A DNA stretch of 17,694 nucleotides from JAVBMO01 sp031552355 (GTDB lineage Bacteria; Bacteroidota; Bacteroidia; Bacteroidales; P3). Both the position numbers and the translations under genes were made by a program. Location of the stretch: positions 1-17,694 of the forward strand of contig JAVBMO010000141.1 of assembly GCA_031552355.1 (NCBI GenBank). The letters are read 5' to 3'. The notes beneath the pieces were generated by a model. It worked only from the letters and a program-made list of their open reading frames with translations, ran no database searches and had not been told where the DNA came from. This document shows, one piece after another, positions 1-6,705 of the stretch (its first letter is position 1; each line of letters opens with the position of its first letter).

Positions 1-623
1 GCCACATTCCCAATACCATGCCAAACAGCAGAAGCTTCTAAAAGATTGTCGAACGCTCCTTCTGTCAATGAGTGAAACTGGAATGTTGCACTATCTATCG
101 CTATCGTTTCTTTTTTCTTAAAATAAAAGGTATTCAACAGAACAATGTCTGATGAAGCATTTGAAAATACAGTATTTACACTCGGATAAGTTCCCGTGGC
201 AATATGTTTCACAGTGCCATCTGTAACATTCAGCGAAGCTTCGGCAATCATCCAATTGTTTGGAAAATTACTATTAAAAGGTGCAAAAGCCTGATATTGT
301 GCATTAGCAGTATCAAGACTAGAGGTTATTTCTATGCTACCGGCCATTGGTGCAACTTTGCTTCTGTCATACTTAAACACCACATCGTATTGTTGTGTTT
401 TCAGTGTTCCGGTTGCCATTACCTGTACTTGAACCTCATCGCCGTCTTCAACAATGGTGTAAAAAATCCGTGAATCGGAATTCATAATAGTAGTAACATC
501 CAGGCCTGTTGCCGTTGTATAGGGCGTTTGCGCCCATGCGGGAAGGGCAAATAAAAGCATTAGTAATAAGGCTACACTTCTGCTTCGGTTTTTCCTTTTT
601 TTGTTTTGTGTAATAGTTTTCAT
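1..623 (-). CDS. Secreted protein with cohesin-like domain, 3' end outside window
   Basis: This is an open frame of 207 codons from an ATG at 623 that runs off the left edge without a stop, so the C-terminus is unseen. The N-terminus is basic (MKTITQNKKRKNRSRS), then hydrophobic (VALLLMLLFALPAWA), with a likely signal peptidase I cut before QTPYTT. The mature part is rich in beta-strand and Thr/Ser. A VQVQVMATG strand, then a YDVVFKYDRSKVAPM strand, and later a VLLNTFYFKKKETIAI strand recall the cohesin / CBM-like sandwich found in scaffoldins. This is a pattern match by eye, not a profile hit. The start is chosen because it gives a complete signal peptide. The gene lies on the same strand as, and downstream of, the dockerin-ended gene at 895-4125. 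An ordinary T9SS cargo adhesin is the main alternative. Being a gene is near certain; the domain call is moderate. Confidence 0.85.
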   Translation of the reverse strand, partial: MKTITQNKKRKNRSRSVALLLMLLFALPAWAQTPYTTATGLDVTTIMNSDSRIFYTIVEDGDEVQVQVMATGTLKTQQYDVVFKYDRSKVAPMAGSIEITSSLDTANAQYQAFAPFNSNFPNNWMIAEASLNVTDGTVKHIATGTYPSVNTVFSNASSDIVLLNTFYFKKKETIAIDSATFQFHSLTEGAFDNLLEASAVWHGIGNV

Positions 624-776
624 TTTTTTTAGTTTAAATTAGTACTTGTTTGTTTTTTTTTATTTTAATTGTTTCTGTTTTATTTATATAATAAAGGGCT
701 TTTGACTGTGATGGTAGTGTTTACAAGAGTATCACCCTGTGTGGTGAGGCAGTATTGCTCGGTAAAGAGGTGGTGC

Positions 777-816
777 AAAACCTTATAAAGATTTCCCCCT
801 ATCTTTATAAGATTTT
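777..816 (-). terminator. Hairpin, candidate terminator or leader attenuator
   Basis: The arms 777-792 and 801-816 pair over 16 positions with one mismatch, around an 8-nt loop of pyrimidines on the plus strand. Read on the minus strand, the stem is followed by only a short T run. It lies about 80 nt after the stop of the 895-4125 gene and 150 nt before the start of the next gene, so it could end the first transcript or act as an attenuator in the leader of the second. Confidence 0.45.
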
Positions 817-824
817 AGAGGCAC

Positions 825-880
825 CAATATTAAAGCGTGTGTTTTGCACAAATCAAAAGCCCAATATGTCAAAGAACGGT
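825..880 (-). promoter_or_regulatory. boxA-like motif and candidate promoter upstream of the 1-623 gene
   Basis: On the minus strand 861-880 reads ACCGTTCTTTGACATATTGG. The core TTCTTTGACA resembles the boxA antitermination sequence of rRNA leaders (E. coli GCTCTTTAACA). Further on, TTTTG (854-858) is followed after 21 nt by TAATATTG (825-832), one base off the Bacteroidetes -7 consensus TAnnTTTG. The two readings conflict in part: if the start site is just past 825, the boxA-like site would lie upstream of the transcript. One or both may be chance. Confidence 0.3.
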
Positions 881-894
881 TTTAGCTTTTTTGC

Positions 895-3800
895 TTAGGG
901 AAACTTAATATCCAATTCGTCGAATAAAACTTTAGTGTCGTTGTAGTTAAGGATATTTGCTCCGATTTTTAACAACACTTGGCGATAGTCCAGCGAATTG
1001 ATGGCGCTGTTGCCGTCAATGTCCGATTTGAAATCGAAATCGTACGGAGAATTTGTGGATACATATTGTTTGCGATTGCTCCAAATAGAGCTTGCATCGG
1101 CTTCCGTAATTTTTAAATCGCCATCAAAATCGCCGAAAATCAACTCCCGGTGTCCCAGATTATTGACTCTTTCGACAATAGTTACTTTTGCCCAACGGGT
1201 AATAAAGCCTTCGCGTTTAATTTCCAAAACATAAGTGCCGGGGCGGATAATTTTAGTGAATTGGAAGTAACCAATGGCTTGAGCAGGCTTTTCTGCTATC
1301 AAAAGGGTCTCATTTCCTAATTTATAATCGTGGCGTTTAATAGTATTTTCCCATGTAATTGTATCGCCTTTGTTGCTTGTTCCGCCAATGTAGCCGGGGA
1401 ATTTGGGTGTATTTCCAATAAGTTTTGTTCCATCGTAATACAAAGCCGTTGTTGAATCTATTACGGTTCCGTATTTCAAAGAGTCTAAAGCGCTTTCTTC
1501 TGCAATATCAATTGGGAATTCCTTTAATTTTACTATTATAGGAAATTCTTTATTGAAATCGTTTTGTCCGTCAATATTCACAAATGGGAAAACAGTTCCT
1601 GCAATATTGGTAGCACAGTTGATTACCTCAACTTCTACCGTATCGGTATTTGAACAACCATACATATTTGTTGCGGTATATCTTACCTCTACAGTGCCTG
1701 TTGCCAAACCTTTTAAGAAATAATTTCCTTCATCGGTTGTTGTAATGACAGCCAAACTTTCATCAGAGATATCCCATCTGGTAGAAGCGCCTGTTTCGGC
1801 TTCACCTGTTAACTGAATAGAATCATTTACACAGAGTTGAGGATCAGGTGAATTTATTTTCACACTCGGGTTCGAAGAAACAATAACAACTTTTTCATTA
1901 CTTCTTTCCGAAGTACAGTTGTTAACTTTTATTGAAACTGCATAGGTTCCTGCGTCTGCATTATCTGCTTGTAGTAGGGTACTTGTCTGGCCTTCTAACA
2001 AATCATTATCTTTATACCAAACGTAAATTCCACCACTTTGACCGGCGGCTGTAAGGGTAATTATTCCTGTTTCACAAATAACTCCATTTTCGGGATTCAT
2101 TGTTAATGTCGGTGCATCTGGAATAGAATTTACTACAATTATTTTTTCGTAAGGGGTTTGTTCACCTATTTCAATATCTGCTCCATTTGCAGAGGTAATG
2201 GTAGAAGTTATTTTTAAATCGGCCGAAGTTACAGAAGTGGTATTGAATGTAATCTTCAATGTATCGCTTTCTTCATTGCCCAAAGTAGGAATTGTCCATA
2301 CTCCCGTATTATTATTAAAACCTGCTCCTTCATGGCTTTGGTAACTTAAACCTGAACCAAAAACATTGGCTACAACAACAGGTTGATTAGCTGCAAGTCC
2401 TGAATTGTTGGTAATGGTTACTATATAAGTTACTTGCGATCCTAAACAAACCGGATCGTTAGAGGCTTGTTGTACACCAAAATCCAATGCTTGCACAGCA
2501 ATAGATATGGGTTTTATAGTCTCGCATTTGTTTACAGGGTTAGTTACTTGTACCCAGTAGGTATGGTTTCTGGCTGCTAATCCTGTAAGGTTGTTTGGAA
2601 CCGGATTCATGCAGTTTTCATCGCTAAAATACTCGTATGTATAACTTGCATTATAATCTGTAATGGCATTTTGCAAATTGACAGCGCTTCCCCTCAAAAT
2701 ACTTAAACTTTGTGTGGTTACCTGAGGTTTTTGTGCTGCCTTAATATTTAGCGGATCACTGGTTCGAGCAGAACATTTATCGAAATCATTTACCTTTAGT
2801 GTAAAGTTTACACCATTTTCTGAAACATCAGCATGGTTCACTACTATTACTTTATTGTCTACACCTTCCGAAATAACTGTGCTTCCTTTATACCAGGTGT
2901 AGTAAGAGCCCTCGGGGTGCTTGGCTACAGAGCGTAAGGTGGTAAAATCTTCGGAACAAATAAATTGATTATCCGTTAAATTAGCTTCTATAATAGGTTT
3001 GATGGGAGTTTTTTTGGCAGGAATTACTAAAGTTCCTTCATAATAACCCACTGTAGCCCAATTACCTTCATCAGAACATGTACAACCATCAAAAAGCCCG
3101 GAACAATCATCATCCGGCATTGAGCCTGTTGGTGCTAATCTTACCCGCCAAACTACCTTATAAGGAATTTCTACAGACTCTGTTAAGTTTTGAGCAAAAT
3201 TTGTTAAATTCATAGTAGCATAAGCGCCATAAGAAGCATAGCGGTATATGCCTGTAATGGGTGAACCACCACGTGTGATAACAGAAAAAGGAACCCACTT
3301 GCTATCTATATTAGCCCTTTCGGCTGTAAAATACTGAGTATAACCATCAGGTAATTCAAGATAAAGTTGGGTTTGACGTGCATTCCCTTGATTATTCACA
3401 AAACAATAATAATCATATCCTCTTAATTCTGATGTTGTAGCTACATTCAAATCAAATCTTACATCGGTTCCGCAAATTAAGTTATTGCTTGGTGGGGTTA
3501 CGGTTAAGAAGAAATTCCTTGGATTTCTTTTTAATTCATTACTTGTTAAAGCTAATCCGTTAATAGCTGTATTTAAAGCATTAACCGTATTATTTACTTC
3601 AGTTTGCGTAACATTAATATTATCATATACAGTATTAGCATTGGCTAAAGCTGTAGTATAACTATTCCATGAAGCTGTAGTATAAAATGCAGCGTTGGAA
3701 GGAGCATAGGTACCTGTGGGATAATTGGCATTGGCAAATGTAATACGCTCTTTTAAAATAGATTTATTTACCTTTATAATACGAGGTAAATTGCAAGAAA

Positions 3801-4125
3801 TTACCTCTTCACTACCTTCTACTTTAATATTAACAGATACCGTGGCATTGCCGGGTGCACTCCAGGTAACTTCCCAAATATCGTTGCCGATTTTACGAGA
3901 GTCGGAAATATAGCCGGCTGTTGCACTCCATTCCGAAGAAGAGATGGTAGTACCTGTGGGAGGAGTTACCAAATACAAGCAAGCATTACCTACAGCCTCA
4001 TCGCCCGAAACATGGCTTACTATACATGTTTGCCCTTGGACTTGTGAGGAAAAGCCTAAACCTCCTATTGCCAAAAGCAAAAGAAGAATGGCAAAGACTT
4101 TGTGTTTGTAATATTTTTCTTTCAT
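895..4125 (-). CDS. Large secreted multidomain surface protein with C-terminal dockerin-like EF-hands
   Basis: The start at 4125 (1076 aa) is preferred over an ATG at 4173, because it begins a clean Sec signal (MKEKYYKHK, then VFAILLLLLAIGG, cut near VQGQ). A FIVAR-like helical segment lies at about residues 140-192 (SWNSYTTALANA, TQTEVNNTVNALNTAINGL). Ig-like modules with a WYK core lie near 385-458 and 668-745. A DUF11-like module (YIVTITNNSGLAANQPVVV) lies near 548-645, and a BIG2/Ig-like module near 752-838. A carboxypeptidase-regulatory-like beta domain (about 840-978) ends GTYVLEIKREGFITRWAKV. The last 75 residues hold two calcium-binding-type loops, GDFDGDLKITEADAS and DIDGNSAINSLDYRQ, the layout of a type I dockerin. 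There is no YPNP-type T9SS sorting domain at the C-terminus, so its route to the surface is unclear. A structural or adhesive role is inferred. It is probably transcribed with, or ahead of, the cohesin-like gene downstream. Confidence 0.9.
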   Translation of the reverse strand: MKEKYYKHKVFAILLLLLAIGGLGFSSQVQGQTCIVSHVSGDEAVGNACLYLVTPPTGTTISSSEWSATAGYISDSRKIGNDIWEVTWSAPGNATVSVNIKVEGSEEVISCNLPRIIKVNKSILKERITFANANYPTGTYAPSNAAFYTTASWNSYTTALANANTVYDNINVTQTEVNNTVNALNTAINGLALTSNELKRNPRNFFLTVTPPSNNLICGTDVRFDLNVATTSELRGYDYYCFVNNQGNARQTQLYLELPDGYTQYFTAERANIDSKWVPFSVITRGGSPITGIYRYASYGAYATMNLTNFAQNLTESVEIPYKVVWRVRLAPTGSMPDDDCSGLFDGCTCSDEGNWATVGYYEGTLVIPAKKTPIKPIIEANLTDNQFICSEDFTTLRSVAKHPEGSYYTWYKGSTVISEGVDNKVIVVNHADVSENGVNFTLKVNDFDKCSARTSDPLNIKAAQKPQVTTQSLSILRGSAVNLQNAITDYNASYTYEYFSDENCMNPVPNNLTGLAARNHTYWVQVTNPVNKCETIKPISIAVQALDFGVQQASNDPVCLGSQVTYIVTITNNSGLAANQPVVVANVFGSGLSYQSHEGAGFNNNTGVWTIPTLGNEESDTLKITFNTTSVTSADLKITSTITSANGADIEIGEQTPYEKIIVVNSIPDAPTLTMNPENGVICETGIITLTAAGQSGGIYVWYKDNDLLEGQTSTLLQADNADAGTYAVSIKVNNCTSERSNEKVVIVSSNPSVKINSPDPQLCVNDSIQLTGEAETGASTRWDISDESLAVITTTDEGNYFLKGLATGTVEVRYTATNMYGCSNTDTVEVEVINCATNIAGTVFPFVNIDGQNDFNKEFPIIVKLKEFPIDIAEESALDSLKYGTVIDSTTALYYDGTKLIGNTPKFPGYIGGTSNKGDTITWENTIKRHDYKLGNETLLIAEKPAQAIGYFQFTKIIRPGTYVLEIKREGFITRWAKVTIVERVNNLGHRELIFGDFDGDLKITEADASSIWSNRKQYVSTNSPYDFDFKSDIDGNSAINSLDYRQVLLKIGANILNYNDTKVLFDELDIKFP

Positions 4126-4550
4126 AATATTTTTCTTTTTAAATGTTTTTCTTTTAATATTTTTTCTCAACACTCAAGGATAATATTTTTAAAATCCTCT
4201 TTTCAATTTTGCATTCAATGTAATTTTTTTGTTTCATAGTTTGTTTTTATTTTAGTGGGTTAGTTATATTTAGTTTTTCCATTTATTAAATTATTCGGTG
4301 AGAAGGAAACTACAATGGCCCGAGTATGAGAGTTGAAAGGTTGTTGTGTGTATAAGTTATGTTGAAGACAATTCCGGTATCTTACAATAGAATCCGGAAA
4401 AGAGAACCCGAGCACATTGGCAAATCGTAGTTTTATCGTGTGTTTTGTTTTGGTAAGAATTTGTTTCCCCCTCACTAAATAATTTTTATTAGTTTTTTAT
4501 TTTACCTGTAAAAACTTTTGAATATACCATAAGGAATACCTCGCTTTCCT

Positions 4551-4583
4551 GTTTTTACTTTTTATAATTCGTTTTTACTTTTT
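4551..4583. repeat. Two direct copies of a 13-nt sequence
   Basis: GTTTTTACTTTTT occurs at 4551-4563 and again at 4571-4583, a 20-nt period (two helical turns). The 11-mer CCTGTTTTTAC at the start of the first copy recurs inverted in the hairpin at 4763-4791. The sequence is low complexity, so the significance is modest. Confidence 0.5.
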
Positions 4584-4630
4584 CGTAAATTTTATACAAA
4601 GGTGGGGTAAAAAAAAAGTGAAATTGCTAC

Positions 4631-4674
4631 CATTGCACAATAACAACTGCTTCATTGCGCCATAGCAACCACTT
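4631..4674. repeat. Imperfect tandem repeat of 22 nt
   Basis: Unit 4631-4652 and unit 4653-4674 abut and match at 17 of 22 positions, both beginning CATTGC. In addition TTGCACAA (4633-4640) is the inverse of TTGTGCAA (4678-4685). The layout resembles an operator or a short expanded repeat; the function is unknown. Confidence 0.55.
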
Positions 4675-4694
4675 TCTTTGTGCAACATTTAAAA

Positions 4695-4715
4695 AATCGC
4701 TCAAAAAGAGCGGTT
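4695..4715 (-). terminator. Hairpin with T-run on the minus strand
   Basis: The arms 4695-4702 and 4708-4715 form an 8-bp stem (one G-T pair) with a 5-nt loop. On the minus strand the stem runs straight into TTTTTT, as in an intrinsic terminator. No gene is seen to the right on that strand before aroK, so the terminated transcript would be short or antisense to the aroK leader. Confidence 0.4.
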
Positions 4716-4762
4716 TAATTAAAATCCATGAGGTTCGTTTTTGCAAAATGGCGACATGTCAA

Positions 4763-4791
4763 CTCCGTAAAAACAGGCAATTTTTACGGAG
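4763..4791. repeat. Perfect 11-bp inverted repeat
   Basis: CTCCGTAAAAA (4763-4773) is followed by a 7-nt loop and TTTTTACGGAG (4781-4791). There is no T-run on either side beyond the stem itself, so it is not a typical terminator. It lies 219 nt before aroK and could be an RNA structure or a protein-binding palindrome. Confidence 0.55.
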
Positions 4792-4957
4792 CTGAAACAA
4801 AAATTTGGAATTTCAAACAAAAATCCCCCCTGTTTACAATGAATTTTTCAAAATTTGGATAGTTCCTACAACAAAACTTTTAAGTTTTTCCTCTTTATTC
4901 CCTTTTACTCGTGCACACTATTAACTTCGCAAATGCACTTTATTTATGAGAAAAACG

Positions 4958-4965
4958 TAATTTTG
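4958..4965 (+). promoter_or_regulatory. Bacteroidetes-type -7 element of aroK
   Basis: TAATTTTG fits the Bacteroidetes sigma-ABfr -7 consensus TAnnTTTG exactly and would place the transcript start near 4972, about 40 nt before the aroK ATG. A good -33 TTTG is not present at the usual distance; the region there reads CTTTATTTATG. Confidence 0.5.
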
Positions 4966-5009
4966 CAGAGTCCTATAATTTAAAAATCTTTTAACATTTA
5001 CTATTAGTC

Positions 5010-5519
5010 ATGAAAATCTATCTTGTAGGCTACATGTGTTCGGGGAAAAGCACAGTAGGGAAAAAATTGGCTAAGAAATTGGGCTTGAAATTTTGTGATA
5101 CCGACAAACTATTCGAAGAAAAAAACAACAGCACTATTTCGGATTTTTTTGCCAAACATGGCGAAGTTGCTTTTCGAGAAAAGGAAAGGGAAATCCTGAC
5201 AAGCCTGCTTCCTTTGCAAGATTGTGTGGTATCCACAGGTGGCGGCATTCCTTGTTTTCAAGACAATATGGATTTGATGAATGAAAACGGAATTACCATT
5301 TATTTGGATATTTCTCCAAAATCAGTGCTGGACAGGCTCAGAAGTGCAGACGAAGAACGCCCCTTGCTAAAAGATATTCCCGCAGAAGAACAGGAAGCGT
5401 TTATAGAACAACATTTGGCGCAAAGAAAACCTTTTTACGAAAAGGCCGATATTTCCGTGAAAGCCGAAAACTTGAAAGTTGAAACCATCATCAATAAATT
5501 GATTTCAACAAAATTATAG
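5010..5519 (+). CDS. aroK: Shikimate kinase
   Basis: This cytoplasmic enzyme phosphorylates shikimate at the 3-hydroxyl with ATP, the fifth step of the chorismate pathway to aromatic amino acids. All family landmarks are present in 169 residues, the usual length. They are the P-loop GYMCSGKS (7-14), the DTD motif (30-32) binding Mg and shikimate, FREKE (55-59) with the substrate arginine, GGG (77-79), the lid motif ERPLL with R117, and the RKPFYEKAD segment with R139. The ATG at 5010 begins directly with the first beta-strand (MKIYLVGYM), so the start is secure. It is a single-domain enzyme, not fused to aroB. It is followed after 85 nt by the lipoprotein gene on the same strand, with no terminator seen between them. 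Confidence 0.97.
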   Translation: MKIYLVGYMCSGKSTVGKKLAKKLGLKFCDTDKLFEEKNNSTISDFFAKHGEVAFREKEREILTSLLPLQDCVVSTGGGIPCFQDNMDLMNENGITIYLDISPKSVLDRLRSADEERPLLKDIPAEEQEAFIEQHLAQRKPFYEKADISVKAENLKVETIINKLISTKL

Positions 5520-5604
5520 GCCCCTTCTCCTATCCCCGCTATTAACCATTCAATCCTCCGAAACAATCCTCTTTTGTAATCGATTTTTTAAAATATTCAA
5601 ACAA

Positions 5605-6705
5605 ATGAAATATAAAACCTTACTTATAATCTGCTGTTTATTGCAATTTTCCTGCGCCAGCAATAAGATTCAGGTTGAACGGGCTTTTTATTATTGGAAA
5701 AATAATGAATATAGCCTAAACAAAGACGAACTTAAACAAATACAAGAACTAAAGATTACCAAATTGTATGTCAAATTCTTTGAAATTGAAAAAGACCCGA
5801 CATTCAACAATAGGCCGGTATCAAAATCCGACCTGCATTTTTGGGGTACTTATGATTCATGTGAAGCTGACAGCAACGGCTATTATCATACGGTTCCCAA
5901 TCCTTCACTAAATGAAATCATGGATAATTTGGAAATTATCCCTACCATTTACATAAAAAATGAAGTATTATCGGGCGTTACGCAAGATGTTGTAGATACA
6001 TTAGCCGGCAACATTGTGTATTATATCGACAAAACATTTACCAGAAATATAAATGAAAAAAGAAGACATTATAATGAAATCCAAATCGACTGCGATTGGA
6101 CGGAAACCACTAAAGCAAACTACTTCCTTTTGTTGGAATGTCTTAAAAAAAGAAGTGCTAAAATAATCTCCTGCACCCTTCGGCTCTATCCTTATAAATA
6201 CCGTCAAAAAATGGGCGTACCGCCGGTAGGAAAAGTAACTTTGATGTGTTACAATCTAATTCCACCATTATCAAAAGAAGATGAAAATTCTATCCAGAAT
6301 AATCGTGAATTAGAACTCTATTTAAAAGGCACAAAAAAATATCCCATTCATTTGGATATCGCCCTTCCTGTTTATTCGTGGGTTTATATTTATCAAAATA
6401 ACCAATTTAAAGGTGTCATCAATTGGGATACCACCCAAATAAAAATGTCTGCATTAAAATCCGTTAAGCCTCTTTGGTATGAAGTGCAGGAAGACTTGCA
6501 AATCGATGATTTTTATCTTCGAAAAGGAGATAAAATTAAATTGGAAGAAACTACACCTGAAGAAACCCTGAAAAGTATTTCATTGCTAAAGAAATATCTT
6601 CATTTAGATGAAAAAACAACCATTTCCTTATTCCATTTAGATAGCAAAAATATTCAACAATACAATTATGAAACGCTTCATTCTTTTTATACTCATTTTA
6701 ATTAA
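5605..6705 (+). CDS. Putative lipoprotein with TIM-barrel (DUF3142-like) fold
   Basis: The 366-residue product starts with a short lipoprotein-type signal (MKYKTLLIICCLLQFSC), with the candidate acylated cysteine at residue 17; the lipobox QFSC is loose, as often in Bacteroidetes. The body alternates beta strands and helices. The segment at 159-165 (IQIDCDW), followed by NYFLLLECLKK and a later VTLMCYNL strand, recalls DUF3142 and related glycoside-hydrolase-like barrels, which carry a QIDFDA-type motif followed by a YLALL helix. This similarity was judged by eye. No catalytic acid pair can be assigned with confidence. The stop overlaps the start of the next gene by 38 nt, so the two are probably translationally coupled and work together at the envelope. 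The function is unknown. Confidence 0.9.
   Translation: MKYKTLLIICCLLQFSCASNKIQVERAFYYWKNNEYSLNKDELKQIQELKITKLYVKFFEIEKDPTFNNRPVSKSDLHFWGTYDSCEADSNGYYHTVPNPSLNEIMDNLEIIPTIYIKNEVLSGVTQDVVDTLAGNIVYYIDKTFTRNINEKRRHYNEIQIDCDWTETTKANYFLLLECLKKRSAKIISCTLRLYPYKYRQKMGVPPVGKVTLMCYNLIPPLSKEDENSIQNNRELELYLKGTKKYPIHLDIALPVYSWVYIYQNNQFKGVINWDTTQIKMSALKSVKPLWYEVQEDLQIDDFYLRKGDKIKLEETTPEETLKSISLLKKYLHLDEKTTISLFHLDSKNIQQYNYETLHSFYTHFN

Larger units (their letters stand above)
4126..5009. other. 884-bp gene-free, repeat-rich intergenic region
   Basis: This stretch separates divergently transcribed genes, so it must hold both promoters. It is strongly AT-rich except for about 4270-4470. A 71-codon minus-strand frame there (4260-4475) has no signal, no domain and no recognisable start context, and I do not call it. 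Within it, TTCCGG at 4372-4377 pairs with CCGGAA at 4394-4399. The stretch 4480-4800 contains the tandem repeats and hairpins listed separately. I see no tRNA or rRNA. Confidence 0.7.

Noticed and set aside
4126..4173. Upstream ATG of the large surface-protein frame (16 extra residues)
   Set aside because: The extra residues are Lys/Asn-rich and put a charged block before a complete signal peptide that begins at 4125; the shorter start fits better.
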